Below are positions 8,175-17,292 of a DNA stretch of 64,000 nucleotides, in pieces. The notes beneath the pieces were generated by a model that saw only the letters and a list, made by a program, of their open reading frames with translations, was not told the DNA's origin and made no database searches. The DNA is from Roseibium aggregatum IAM 12614 (GTDB lineage: Bacteria > Pseudomonadota > Alphaproteobacteria > Rhizobiales > Stappiaceae), in the NCBI RefSeq assembly GCF_000168975.1, contig NZ_AAUW01000018.1, positions 1-64,000 on the forward strand, given 5' to 3'. How positions within the stretch are numbered: position 1 is the stretch's first letter; every line of letters starts with the position of its first letter. A program made the position numbers and the translations under genes.

Positions 8175-9674
8175 ATGCAGAACTCCGTAAGTTCAAGACT
8201 GGCCGAAGCGACAGCGCCGGAAGTTGCGACCGCGATCTATGCGCCGTCCCTGGGCAGCTTCGACGTCGCAGCCCTCGACCGGATGTGCGCGCTCAACGAG
8301 GCGCATGCGCTTATGCTCGCGGAATGCGGGCTGATCGACCGCGACACGGCCGCCTCCCTCCTGCGCGGCATCGCCAGGGTGCGCGAAGATGGCCCGGACA
8401 AGATCGATCTCGATCCGCGGTTCGAGGATAGCTATTTCGCATTCGAAAACCGGCTGGGCGAAGTGACCGGCAAGTCTTTGGCAGGCTGGTTGCACATCGG
8501 CAGAAGCCGCAATGATATCGGCTCCACCCTCGATCGCATGCTGACGCGCGATTGGTGTTCGCACCTGCTTGGACACCTCCTCGCCGCGCGCAATGCATGC
8601 CTCGATGCCGCTGAGCGATATGCCGATACGGTCATGCCGGGTTACACCCATCTGCAGCCTGCCCAACCGATCACCTTCGGCTACTATCTCGCCAATGTCG
8701 CGCGCGGTCTCGAACGCGAATACGAACGCTTGGCTGCGGTCTACCCGCGCGCAGATGCCTGCCCACTCGGTTCTGCGGCTTTTGCCGGAACCTCCTTCCC
8801 GATCGACCGGCAGCTTACGGCGGAGCTCCTCGGTTTCTCCAGAGTCGCCACGCCGGGGCTGGATGCCGTCGCCTCGCGAGACTTCGTGACGGAACTGTTG
8901 TGGGCGGTGACAAGCTGTCAGGTACTTTTGTCGAGGGTGGCGCAGGACCTCTATACGTTCACCACCTGGGAATTCGGCTCTTTCTCGTTCCCTGATCGGG
9001 TCGCCGGCACCTCCTCCATCATGCCGCAGAAGAAAAACATGCTGCCGCTGGAATACTTCCGGGCCGAAGCAGGTCGCAGCATCGGCGCCCTGGCAGGTGC
9101 GCTGTCTTCGGTCAAGGGTTCCAACTACTCGATCGGGCTCGACAGCGTGCGCGAAGGCCTGGCCGATTCCTGGCCTGCCTTCGCCCGCTTCGCAGAAGCC
9201 TTGCCACTGTTGCGGCTCGTCTTTGAAACGATAAAACCGGACGCCGACAAGCTGCTGGCCCGCTGCTCGGAGAATTTCTCGACCGCCACGGATGTCGCAG
9301 ATGGTCTTGTTCGCGAACACGGGATCTCGTTCCGGGAGGCTCATCATATCATCGGTCGCGCTGTGCAGATGGTGATTGCCCGCGGCGAAGACGCGAGCGG
9401 TCTGACCGCCACCGTGGTCAACACCGCAGCGGACGCGGAAATCGGCAGGACCTTCGATCTCTCCGACGATACCCTGAAAAGCTGGACGGATCCGGTCTCG
9501 GCCGTAAACAGCCGGAACACACAAGGAGGGCCGGCTCCGGCGTCCACGCGCGCCATGATCACCGAAATGAAGCAACGGCATGCATCGGATACGTCTGAGC
9601 TCGAAAGCCACCGCGACCACCTGCGCCTGAGTGCGAAAAAACTTTCGGAGCGACTCTCGGCTTTCACCGGCTGA
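8175..9674 (+). CDS. Argininosuccinate lyase-like enzyme (fumarase/aspartase superfamily)
   Basis: Cytoplasmic lyase of 499 aa related to ArgH and to ethylenediaminedisuccinate lyase, enzymes that split a C-N bond of an N-substituted aspartate and release fumarate. Superfamily motifs are present: HIGRSRND (107-114), GYTHLQPAQP with the catalytic TH pair (156-165), PLGSAAFAGT, RDFVTELL and the mobile serine loop GTSSIMPQKKN (278-288). The loop ends KNML where ArgH has KNPD, so a different substrate is likely. No other arginine gene is near. The ATG at 8175 follows CGAGG by nine bases; the longer frame from 8001 has no support. It sits between the importer and the deglycase-kinase pair, so probably acts on the imported conjugate or its deamidated form. 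Confidence 0.87.
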   Translation: MQNSVSSRLAEATAPEVATAIYAPSLGSFDVAALDRMCALNEAHALMLAECGLIDRDTAASLLRGIARVREDGPDKIDLDPRFEDSYFAFENRLGEVTGKSLAGWLHIGRSRNDIGSTLDRMLTRDWCSHLLGHLLAARNACLDAAERYADTVMPGYTHLQPAQPITFGYYLANVARGLEREYERLAAVYPRADACPLGSAAFAGTSFPIDRQLTAELLGFSRVATPGLDAVASRDFVTELLWAVTSCQVLLSRVAQDLYTFTTWEFGSFSFPDRVAGTSSIMPQKKNMLPLEYFRAEAGRSIGALAGALSSVKGSNYSIGLDSVREGLADSWPAFARFAEALPLLRLVFETIKPDADKLLARCSENFSTATDVADGLVREHGISFREAHHIIGRAVQMVIARGEDASGLTATVVNTAADAEIGRTFDLSDDTLKSWTDPVSAVNSRNTQGGPAPASTRAMITEMKQRHASDTSELESHRDHLRLSAKKLSERLSAFTG

Positions 9675-9769
9675 GAAGCGCACCTCCATCTCGTCTCCCC
9701 GGAGACCTCACCGCCACGCGCAAGCGCTGGCGAATGACCTTGCTCGTGCCCAACACAAAGGACTGTCTC

Positions 9770-10783
9770 ATGTTCAACTTCGATGAAACCCGGTTTGTCG
9801 GCATACAAAAAGGTGCTGTGGACCTCGCCCCCAGCATCGACAAGACCATTGCCTCGGCAATCGAAGCAGGAGCGACCAACCTCTACTTTCTCGGCACCGG
9901 AGGCGTTGCCTATCTGATGGAACCGGCCGTGCAACTGTTGCATCGCCGATCGCAGTTCCCGGTTTTTAAGGACTATCCAGCCGAACTCGTGATCACGGGC
10001 GGAGTGAACCTCAATGCCAATTCTATCGTCGTCATGCCGTCGCTGTCCGGCACGACGAAGGAGAGCGTGGCGATGCTGACCAAGCTCAAGGAAGTAGGCT
10101 GTACCGTCATCACTCTGGTGGGCCATGCCGATACGCCGCTCGGCATCGGCGGCAATCCGGCGCTGGTCAACTTCGCCGAAGACGACACGTCTTCTGAATC
10201 CTTCTACATCCAGTCCCTTCTGGTGGCACTATCCGTGATGAAGGCGCGCGGCGAAATCGACAACTACGATGCGCTCGTTGAGGAAATGCAGACCGTTCCC
10301 AACGCCTTGCTTGAAGCCAAGCGCGCCTTTGAACCTAAAGCCAAGGAATTCGCTTCAATCATCGCCGGCTCTGACTATCATATGTTCACCGGCGCAGGTA
10401 ACATGTGGCCGGAAGCTCTGTATTATGCCACCTGTATCCTTGAAGAGATGCAGTGGATCCGTACGCGTCCGGTCCATGCCTCCGACTTCTTTCATGGGCC
10501 GCTCGAACTGATCGAAAAAGGGGTGAGCCTCATTCTGTTCCGCGGCGAGGACGATTATGATGCTCTCGCGGAACGCGTTGCCGCTTTCGCTCCGGGCTAT
10601 ACGGACCGGTTTACCGTCATCAACACCGCTGATTACGCCCCCCGCTCGCTATCTCCTGAAATGCGTGCATTGCTGTCGCCTGCGGTAATGGCGACATTGC
10701 TCGAGCGGCTGAGCGCACATCTTGAGGTGATGCGCGACCATCCGTTGGTAACGCGACGTTATTACAAGCGCGTCGCCTACTGA
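9770..10783 (+). CDS. SIS-domain deglycase, FraB/FrlB-like
   Basis: Two-domain sugar isomerase fold, 337 aa. Phosphosugar-binding elements are LGTGGVAYLMEP (41-52) and PSLSGTTKESV (90-100). The second SIS domain carries EEMQWIRTRPVHASDFFHG (225-243), equivalent to the region that supplies the catalytic Glu and His of fructosamine-6-phosphate deglycases FrlB and FraB. Expected reaction: 6-phosphofructosyl amino acid to glucose 6-phosphate plus free amino acid. The ATG at 9770 is preferred to 9734 because AAAGGA (9757-9762) precedes it by seven bases. The next gene is the kinase that would make its substrate. Confidence 0.88.
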   Translation: MFNFDETRFVGIQKGAVDLAPSIDKTIASAIEAGATNLYFLGTGGVAYLMEPAVQLLHRRSQFPVFKDYPAELVITGGVNLNANSIVVMPSLSGTTKESVAMLTKLKEVGCTVITLVGHADTPLGIGGNPALVNFAEDDTSSESFYIQSLLVALSVMKARGEIDNYDALVEEMQTVPNALLEAKRAFEPKAKEFASIIAGSDYHMFTGAGNMWPEALYYATCILEEMQWIRTRPVHASDFFHGPLELIEKGVSLILFRGEDDYDALAERVAAFAPGYTDRFTVINTADYAPRSLSPEMRALLSPAVMATLLERLSAHLEVMRDHPLVTRRYYKRVAY

Positions 10784-10793
10784 AGCCGGTTGC

Positions 10794-10814
10794 GGCCCGG
10801 GCAAAGCCCGGGCC
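10794..10814 (+). repeat. GC-only intercistronic stem-loop
   Basis: Nine-bp perfect stem made only of G and C (10794-10802 with 10806-10814) around AAA, followed by more GC-rich sequence and no T run. It lies between the deglycase stop and the kinase start and may stabilise the upstream message or reduce kinase expression. Confidence 0.55.
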
Positions 10815-10849
10815 CTGCCCGGGACTGCCGGGTTTCAATGGAGTCCTTG

Positions 10850-11662
10850 ATGAAAAAACTACGCTTCGCCGCGGCTGGCGACAATTGCATAGACAGATAC
10901 GTCTCGAAGGGCGTCGCCAGAGTTGGCGGAAACGCACTGAATGTTGCTGTCCATTTCGCAAAGGCAGGACAGGCTTCAGCCTATTTCGGCGCAGTCGGTG
11001 ACGACGAGGATGGCGCCTGGACACGCGAGACCCTGCTTGCCAACGGCGTAAACGCAGATCACTTGGAAATCCGTCCGGAAATCACCGCGTATACCGACAT
11101 CGGTCACACTGCGTCTGGCGATCGCCAGTTTCTATTTGAAGAATTCGGCGCGAGCGGCACCTATTTTCCGTCTGCCGCGGCCGTCGCCGCGCTGTCTCGC
11201 GTGGATCACATCCACTTCGGCCTTCTGAACGGGACGGACCGTTTGCACGGTCTGAACAGTGCCTTACCGACACGTTCGATCGATTGTGCGGTGAATGATG
11301 CCTCATTACCGATGGATGTAGCCTTCAGCTCGGCAGGCGAGGACGTTTCGCCGGAAACGGAATTGAGCCGGCTGTTGAACAGAGGCCACAAGCTTGTTGT
11401 GGTGACGCGCGGCGCAAAAGGCGCAATTGCCAGCAAGGGCGGCGAAATCTGGAGCGAGGACGCTGAACGGATCGAACCGCTCGACACGACTGGCGCCGGT
11501 GACACCTTCATCGCCAACTTCCTGGTGCATTGGAAAATATATGGAGATGTCGCGGCAGCCCTCAGGAAAGGCATCGGCGCAGCAACCGAGACATGTCTGC
11601 ATTATGGTGGTTTCCCGCAGGACGATCGGATGATTGGCAGGAGCCCGCCCAGTTCGGACTGA
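10850..11662 (+). CDS. PfkB-family sugar kinase, FraD/FrlD-like
   Basis: Ribokinase-fold kinase of 270 aa, short for PfkB but the size of fructosamine kinases FrlD and FraD. It has the N-terminal AAGDNCIDRY, RVGGNALNVAVHFAKAG (23-39), GAVGDDEDG and the C-terminal anion-hole motif LDTTGAGDTFIANFL, then GAATETCLHYGGFP, close to the FrlD ending. Expected role: phosphorylate the imported fructosyl amino acid at C6. The start at 10850 has TGGAGT at -11 to -6; the ATG at 10838 has no binding site. Last gene of the operon. Confidence 0.87.
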   Translation: MKKLRFAAAGDNCIDRYVSKGVARVGGNALNVAVHFAKAGQASAYFGAVGDDEDGAWTRETLLANGVNADHLEIRPEITAYTDIGHTASGDRQFLFEEFGASGTYFPSAAAVAALSRVDHIHFGLLNGTDRLHGLNSALPTRSIDCAVNDASLPMDVAFSSAGEDVSPETELSRLLNRGHKLVVVTRGAKGAIASKGGEIWSEDAERIEPLDTTGAGDTFIANFLVHWKIYGDVAAALRKGIGAATETCLHYGGFPQDDRMIGRSPPSSD

Positions 11663-11803
11663 TGTTTAAAATCCCTGACTTTGAGAGTTTAAAGGCACAC
11701 AGGACCTTCAAAAGCGGACGGCAGAATGACTTGGCACATTCATTTCCGAACGCTCAGGAATGAAAGAAGACCGTCAGTTCGCAGATCGCAGTGTGTGTAT
11801 TTC

Positions 11804-11838
11804 AAGCTGCCCCAAGCTGTTGTGCTTCTGGGCAGCTT
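11804..11838 (+). terminator. Possible terminator or regulatory hairpin before the GH8 gene
   Basis: Nine-bp inverted repeat AAGCTGCCC/GGGCAGCTT (11804-11812 with 11830-11838) with a 17-base loop, 142 bp after the kinase stop and 49 bp before the GH8 ATG. No T run follows (TTTGACA instead), so it is a weak terminator candidate or a leader structure. Confidence 0.35.
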
Positions 11839-11886
11839 TGACATGTCGTAGAACAGATCGCGCACTCCAGTTTTCAAGGAGAAAAT

Positions 11887-13089
11887 ATGTTGTTCCGTTT
11901 TCTTGCAACGCTCGTCTGGTGTCTTCTTCTGCTCCTGCCCGTTGCAGCCCGTCCCCTGTTTCCATCGCAACCGCAGGCGGAGCGTCTGGCGGCTCTGGAC
12001 AGGTTCTGGGCTGACTGGAAGAAAACCTACCTCCATGAGGGGTGCGGCGGCGCCTACGTCGACACGTCGGGGGATGAGAAGCCAACGTGGGGCGGCAGTG
12101 CCACCGGCACGCTCACCGTTTCCGAGGCACACGGATATGGCATGCTGACGCTCGTCAAAATGGCGTCACGTGATCCGGAGGCGCAGGAAAACTTCGCAAG
12201 CATGGTTGCCTTCTATCACGCGCACCAGGCAGCCTCCGGCCCCGGCCTGATGGCCTGGAACCAGACCCGCGATTGCAAGGATGCACCGAACGGGGGCGAC
12301 ATGTCGGCAACTGATGGCGATCTCGATACGGCCTTGGCGCTTCTTCTGGCCGACAAGAAATGGGGAGGTTACCGAGAGGCCTTCGATCAGGCCCAGCAGG
12401 CAATTCTGGAGCGAGAAGTCACGGCTGACGGCATGATGCGCCTCGGCGACTGGGCGGTTGATGAGGACTACTCCGGGACATCCCGGTCTTCTGACTTCAT
12501 GCCGGCAAGTTTCGCGGCCTTTGCAAAAGCCGCCGACGATTTGTCGCCACGCTGGACATCCATTCGCGATCGCGGCTACCGGGTGTGGGGTGATATCGCC
12601 GAGAACTACGCGGGAAACACCGGTTTGGTTCCGGATTTTCTGGTCGGGCTTCCTGAACACCCAAGGCCAGCAGAAGCCGACTTTCTGGAAGGCGCTGGCG
12701 ACGGCCAGTATTCCTGGAACGCCCTCAGATTTCCCTGGCGACTTTCACTCGATCTTCTTGAGACAGACGATACGCGTGCTGCAGACCATCTCATGGTGAT
12801 CAACCGCTGGATTCGCGGCGCGGCAAAAGAAGACCCGTTCCGGATCGCGACGACATACCGGCTCGACGGAAGCATCCCGGAGGATCAGTCGACCGGCTCC
12901 GCAGCCTTTATCGCCATGTTTGCCGCTGCCGCAATTGCCGGTAGCGGTGACCCCGATGGAGATCAGGTCTGGCTTGATGCTCTGTGGTCAGCCCTGATCA
13001 GTATTCCGCTTGCCGATGAGGACTATTATGGCAATACACTCAAATTGTTGGCGATGATTGAGCTCTCAGGGCAGTGGCAGGAAAACTGA
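11887..13089 (+). CDS. Secreted GH8 family glycanase (endoglucanase/chitosanase type)
   Basis: Glycoside hydrolase family 8 protein of 400 aa. A hydrophobic N-terminus (LATLVWCLLLLLPVAARP) looks like a signal peptide. SEAHGYGM near residue 79 carries the proton-donor Glu, and SATDGDLDTA near 140 carries the family Asp; an FMPASFAAF and SWNALRFPWRLS block follow as in BcsZ-type cellulases. RBS AAGGAG (11876-11881) precedes the ATG. Family members cut beta-1,4-glucan, xylan or chitosan. No cellulose-synthase gene is nearby, so a role in bacterial cellulose trimming is not supported; it could attack external polymer. It stands alone, with GC content like its neighbours. Confidence 0.88.
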   Translation: MLFRFLATLVWCLLLLLPVAARPLFPSQPQAERLAALDRFWADWKKTYLHEGCGGAYVDTSGDEKPTWGGSATGTLTVSEAHGYGMLTLVKMASRDPEAQENFASMVAFYHAHQAASGPGLMAWNQTRDCKDAPNGGDMSATDGDLDTALALLLADKKWGGYREAFDQAQQAILEREVTADGMMRLGDWAVDEDYSGTSRSSDFMPASFAAFAKAADDLSPRWTSIRDRGYRVWGDIAENYAGNTGLVPDFLVGLPEHPRPAEADFLEGAGDGQYSWNALRFPWRLSLDLLETDDTRAADHLMVINRWIRGAAKEDPFRIATTYRLDGSIPEDQSTGSAAFIAMFAAAAIAGSGDPDGDQVWLDALWSALISIPLADEDYYGNTLKLLAMIELSGQWQEN

Positions 13090-13622
13090 TTCATCCGTGC
13101 CGAACCGCGGTTGTTGCTTGAAGAGGTGTTGCGGGGCGTCACGGCTTCTGTTTCGCGGCATCCAAGAGTTCTTGCGCCAACGCTTCCGACCCTACAGCAC
13201 GGGCCGTTCATCACGAGACCAAACAGAGCAGACTCTCGAAAGAAAGGTAGCATCCGGCGGGCGCCCCTTTTCAGTTTCGCTCTCATGTTGCGATGCGAAA
13301 GCAGGAGAACCGAAAACAATGCAAGTTGTCAGGCCAGCTCCGACGGACGCTCACTTTCGACCGCATCCAGAGACCTCACTGCGTAAATATGCGCACTCTG
13401 AGATCAGGGGCAGAAAGGTCAAACCTTCCAGAACTGTATCGGTACAGAGGAAGGAAGAGATGACTTTGCCTTACCTTGCGCCACGATATTGATGAAATTG
13501 CCCGACGCACAACTTTGTGCAGCGCACATAAACCTTTTCGCAACGCCCTCTCATGTAAAGGCTTAGCTACAAGGTTCACCACGCGGAGCAACCCTTACTC
13601 CTTGTCTGCGGAGATCGGTCAG
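13090..13622. other. Gene-free stretch upstream of the chemoreceptor
   Basis: 533 bp between the GH8 stop and the chosen chemoreceptor start. Short open frames here have no recognisable content. One small dyad, TGTGC-AGC-GCACA (13516-13528), could be a regulator site. No terminator with a T run was found after the GH8 gene. Confidence 0.5.
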
Positions 13623-15302
13623 GTGCTGAAGAATATTTCCATCGTCAAGAAAATGCTTGGCGTCATCATGCTTTTAAGTTTCGCAGCTGCGGGAACCACC
13701 TGGCTGGCTTACAGCCAGTTGACCGGTGTCACGCAGACATTCAACAATGTCGGGCTTTCGGAAGAAGCTGCCCGCGAGGCGATGGACCTGCGCATCGATA
13801 TCGTTGCCATCAGCCGGATGACCTATCAGCTTGCGCTCAACGCGGAAAATGCCGCCGATTACCGCGACCAGAACAAGCGCCGCGTCGACGAAATGCTCGA
13901 CCGGCTGCCGAAGCTGGAAGCTGTTGCCGACGCAGAGGAAATCAGACAGCTCGACACTGTACGGACCTCGCTCAAATCCTACTTCGCCAAGATCGAGCAG
14001 ATGATCGATGTTGCGGAACGCTCACCGGAAGACAGCGCGGCCATCAATGCGGCGCTCGACGTTGCCTTGCAGGGCCAGAAGACGGTGACCGACAATGTGA
14101 AGGTCTACAGCAATTACTCCTCTGCGAAGATGGCAACGCTGCGGGAAAGCGCCAGCGAGAACGCCCGGTCGGCCGCATCCAGCCTGGTGATCATTGCGGC
14201 ACTGGCTGTTATCTTCTCCATTGCACTGGGCATCTGGATTTCCCGCTTCGGCATCGCAAAGCCGATCTCGCGTATCGTGGACACGTTCAAGGAACTCGCA
14301 CGGGGGAACCTCGACGTTGCCATCGACGGAACAGAGCGTACGGATGAAATCGGCGATCTGGCAAAAACAGCGCATTATTTCCGGGAACAGGCCGGGGAAA
14401 ACGCCCGCCTTGCCCTGGAGAACGAGGACGAAAAAGCGCGTGCGGAAGAAAAACGCCAGGCGGAACTGAACAAGATGGCCGCCCAGTTCGAGGAAGCTGT
14501 CGGCGGCATCGTCCAGTCGGTTTCCGCGGCGGCGTCCCAGCTCGAAACCTTTGCTCGCGAGATGTATGAGACCGCAAATGTAACCTCCGAACGGTCCGGC
14601 ACGGTGGCAACCGCTTCCGAAGAAGCCTCCTCCAACGTTGAAACCGTCGCCTCCGCGACTGAGGAACTGACCGCGTCGGTGCAGGAGATCTCCGGTCAGG
14701 TCGACCGCTCCAACAGCATTTCCGACGAAGCTGTCAGAGACGCGGATTCTGCGGCCAGCAAGGTGCACGGCCTGTCCAGCGCCGCACAGAAGATCGGCGA
14801 CATCGTCGAGCTGATCAGCGGCATCGCTGCACAGACAAATCTTCTTGCCCTCAACGCGACCATCGAGGCCGCCCGCGCCGGCGATGCCGGCAAGGGCTTT
14901 GCCGTGGTTGCTGCCGAGGTCAAGGAACTTGCGGACCAGACAGCCCGCGCAACCACCGAGATTGCCGATCAGATCGCGGAAATCCAGAGCTCGACCGACG
15001 AATCCGCAACTGCCATCAACGGCGTTGCAACGACGATCGGCAAGGTCAAGGAAATCAGCACTGCGGTTGCCGCCTCGGTAGAGCAGCAGGCTGCGGCAAC
15101 ACAGGAAATCGCGCACAACATACAGCAGGCCGCCATGGGCACCATGGAAGTCTCGCGCTCGATTGGCACCGTCACCGAAGCGGCTACGAAATCGAGTGCG
15201 ACCGCGAACGAAGTCCTTCAGGCTTCCGGAGACCTTGCCAAGCAGTCGGAGTTCCTGCAGTCCGAACTGAGCAGGTTCCTGGCCACCATCCGGGCTGCCT
15301 GA
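13623..15302 (+). CDS. Methyl-accepting chemotaxis protein
   Basis: Transmembrane chemoreceptor, 559 aa. First membrane helix at about residues 8-30 ([20 protein letters not shown]), a helical periplasmic sensor of about 150 residues, second helix near 190-212, then a HAMP domain ([20 protein letters not shown]) and the signalling hairpin with its tip at [20 protein letters not shown]. No C-terminal CheR-binding pentapeptide. The GTG start at 13623 follows GGAGA (13610-13614) by eight bases and places the membrane helix at the N-terminus; the frame is open upstream to 13476 but that part reads as non-coding. The signal is unknown. Confidence 0.92.
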   Translation: MLKNISIVKKMLGVIMLLSFAAAGTTWLAYSQLTGVTQTFNNVGLSEEAAREAMDLRIDIVAISRMTYQLALNAENAADYRDQNKRRVDEMLDRLPKLEAVADAEEIRQLDTVRTSLKSYFAKIEQMIDVAERSPEDSAAINAALDVALQGQKTVTDNVKVYSNYSSAKMATLRESASENARSAASSLVIIAALAVIFSIALGIWISRFGIAKPISRIVDTFKELARGNLDVAIDGTERTDEIGDLAKTAHYFREQAGENARLALENEDEKARAEEKRQAELNKMAAQFEEAVGGIVQSVSAAASQLETFAREMYETANVTSERSGTVATASEEASSNVETVASATEELTASVQEISGQVDRSNSISDEAVRDADSAASKVHGLSSAAQKIGDIVELISGIAAQTNLLALNATIEAARAGDAGKGFAVVAAEVKELADQTARATTEIADQIAEIQSSTDESATAINGVATTIGKVKEISTAVAASVEQQAAATQEIAHNIQQAAMGTMEVSRSIGTVTEAATKSSATANEVLQASGDLAKQSEFLQSELSRFLATIRAA

Positions 15303-15335
15303 TCCACGACCAAACGGACTTTCAGATATTTGACA

Positions 15336-15368
15336 GGCGATGGCGGCCCGGCTGCCATCGCCTTTTTT
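15336..15368 (+). terminator. Rho-independent terminator of the chemoreceptor gene
   Basis: Nine-bp stem GGCGATGGC/GCCATCGCC (15336-15344 with 15354-15362), nine-base loop, then six T residues. Located 33 bp after the stop, and also separates the convergent dipeptide operon. Confidence 0.9.
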
Positions 15369-15445
15369 GTCCCGCAACAGTCAAAACCTGATGAGCTTTA
15401 CCGGTCTTCCTGTTTCGAAAAGAACCGGGAAACACCACCAAGCCC

Positions 15446-16261
15446 TCAGGCTGCGTTGCCCCGAACCTTTACTTCCGGCATCGCCCCGATCAGCATCTTG
15501 GCGTAGTCGCTCTTCGGCGCGTCGAAGATCTCGTCGGTCTCGCCCTCTTCGACAAGCTCGCCGCGATAGATGAGGGCAACCCGGTCGCACAGGTAGCGCA
15601 CCACGGCAAGGTCGTGACTGATGAAGAAATAGGTGAGCCCGAGCCGGTCCTGCAAATCGCACAAGAGGTTCAGCACCTGGGCCTGGACTGACACGTCGAG
15701 CGCAGATGTCGGCTCGTCAAGCAACAAGAGTTCAGGACCCGAGGCAAGTGCACGGGCGATACAGATGCGCTGGCGCTGCCCCCCGGAAAATTCGTGCGGA
15801 AAGCGCGAGAGGTGCTGGGGTCCAAGGCCGACGAGCGAAAGCAGTTCGGCCGCACGATCGGTGCGCTGGACACGGCTCAGGTTCAGAATGTCGTTATGAA
15901 CGAGCATCGGTTCGGTAACGATGTCGCGCACCGACATGCGCGGGTTCAGCGACGCATAGGGGTCCTGAAAAACAATCTGAACGCGAGCCCGCAGGCGGCG
16001 TAGTTCGGCGGACGAAAGAAGGGCAAGATCCTGCCCCTCGAACAGAATGCGGCCCGCGGTCGGCGTTTCCAGATGCAGAATGGAGCGGGTCAGCGTCGTC
16101 TTGCCCGACCCGCTTTCGCCGACCAGCCCGAAGCTTTCCCCCTTCTGCACCGAGATCGAAACGTTGTTGAGCGCCTGCACCTCGGCGGTACGTCCGAAGA
16201 GCGTGCGCCTGGCACCGTAGATTTTGGAGACATTCTCAATCTGCAGGATCGGCTCAGGCAT
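15446..16261 (-). CDS. Dipeptide/oligopeptide ABC transporter ATPase, DppF/OppF type
   Basis: ATPase of 271 aa with Walker A GESGSGKTT (about 50-58), signature FSGGQRQR, Walker [13 protein letters not shown] and the switch ISHDLAVVRYL. N-terminal LQIENVSKIYGARR is typical of DppF. Shorter than many DppF proteins because the C-terminal oligopeptide extension is reduced to about 20 residues. Last gene of the minus-strand operon; its start overlaps the end of the DppD-like gene by eight bases. Confidence 0.93.
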   Translation of the reverse strand: MPEPILQIENVSKIYGARRTLFGRTAEVQALNNVSISVQKGESFGLVGESGSGKTTLTRSILHLETPTAGRILFEGQDLALLSSAELRRLRARVQIVFQDPYASLNPRMSVRDIVTEPMLVHNDILNLSRVQRTDRAAELLSLVGLGPQHLSRFPHEFSGGQRQRICIARALASGPELLLLDEPTSALDVSVQAQVLNLLCDLQDRLGLTYFFISHDLAVVRYLCDRVALIYRGELVEEGETDEIFDAPKSDYAKMLIGAMPEVKVRGNAA

Positions 16262-17291
16262 CGACGAGATCCTCCGTTTCGGTCAGGCGGATACAGGCGG
16301 CATGATGCGTGCCGCCAACTTGAACGGGTTTTGGCAGCGTCTGCGTACAGGCCTCGACGGCGTGTGGGCAGCGTGGCGCGAACCGACAGCCCGGCGGGGC
16401 AGAGATGAGGTTCGGCACCGACCCGCCGAGACCGTTCAGCGAGCCCCGCTTCGAATGCTTGGTCGGGATCGACGCCATCAGAGCCTTGGTGTAAGGGTGC
16501 GCCGGGCGCTCGATCACTTCGGCGACAGGACCGCTTTCAACGATATTGCCCGCATACATCACCGCGACATGAGAGCAGGTTTCGGCCACAACGCCGAGGT
16601 TATGCGTGATCAGGATGACACCGATAAAATGGTCGGCCACTGTCCCCTTGAGCAACTTCAGGATCTGCGCCTGAACCGAAACATCAAGTGCGGTCGTCGG
16701 CTCGTCGGCGATCAGTAGATCCGGACGGCCGATCAGGGCCATCGCGATCAGCACGCGTTGGCGCATGCCGCCGGAAAACTCGTGCGGATAGTTGTCAAGC
16801 CGCGCCTCGGCGTTGGGTATGCCGACACGATCCAGCATGTCCCCCGCCAGGCGCCGCGCCGCACGTCGGCGCTCGCGGCGGCTTGCGTTCGGCGGGCAAT
16901 CGAGGATCGACGCATCGTGGCGTGCAGCCGCGAGAGCGACATCAACAAGTTGCTCGCCGATGCGGTAAGACGGGTTGAGATTGGTGGTCGGGTCCTGGAA
17001 GATCATCCCGATCCGCTTGCCGCGCAGGCTCTGCACCTCTTTTGCCGGAAGGCTCAGAATATCGCGGCCCTCGAACAGGATCTCGCCGTCGATGTAGCGC
17101 GCGGGCGGCGTGGAGACGAGCCGCGAGATAGACAATCCCGTCAGCGACTTGCCGCAGCCGGATTCCCCGACAAGGCCCCAGATCTCACCGCGATTGACCG
17201 TCAGGTCGATGCCGTTCAAAACGTGCGCCGCCCCGTCGAAACTGGTCATCGTCAGATGCAGGTTGCGGATATCAAGCAGTGGGTGGGTCAT
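16254..17291 (-). CDS. Dipeptide/oligopeptide ABC transporter ATPase, DppD/OppD type
   Basis: ATPase of 345 aa: Walker [11 protein letters not shown]-loop [11 protein letters not shown], signature FSGGMRQR, Walker [14 protein letters not shown], then the C-terminal oligopeptide-binding extension with the cysteine-rich [16 protein letters not shown] cluster that binds an iron-sulfur cluster in some DppD proteins. The ATG at 17291 is two bases downstream of the DppC stop; the open frame continues upstream to 17468 but that part lies within dppC. Pairs with DppF as the motor of the importer. Confidence 0.93.
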   Translation of the reverse strand: MTHPLLDIRNLHLTMTSFDGAAHVLNGIDLTVNRGEIWGLVGESGCGKSLTGLSISRLVSTPPARYIDGEILFEGRDILSLPAKEVQSLRGKRIGMIFQDPTTNLNPSYRIGEQLVDVALAAARHDASILDCPPNASRRERRRAARRLAGDMLDRVGIPNAEARLDNYPHEFSGGMRQRVLIAMALIGRPDLLIADEPTTALDVSVQAQILKLLKGTVADHFIGVILITHNLGVVAETCSHVAVMYAGNIVESGPVAEVIERPAHPYTKALMASIPTKHSKRGSLNGLGGSVPNLISAPPGCRFAPRCPHAVEACTQTLPKPVQVGGTHHAACIRLTETEDLVDA

Positions 17292-17292
17292 C

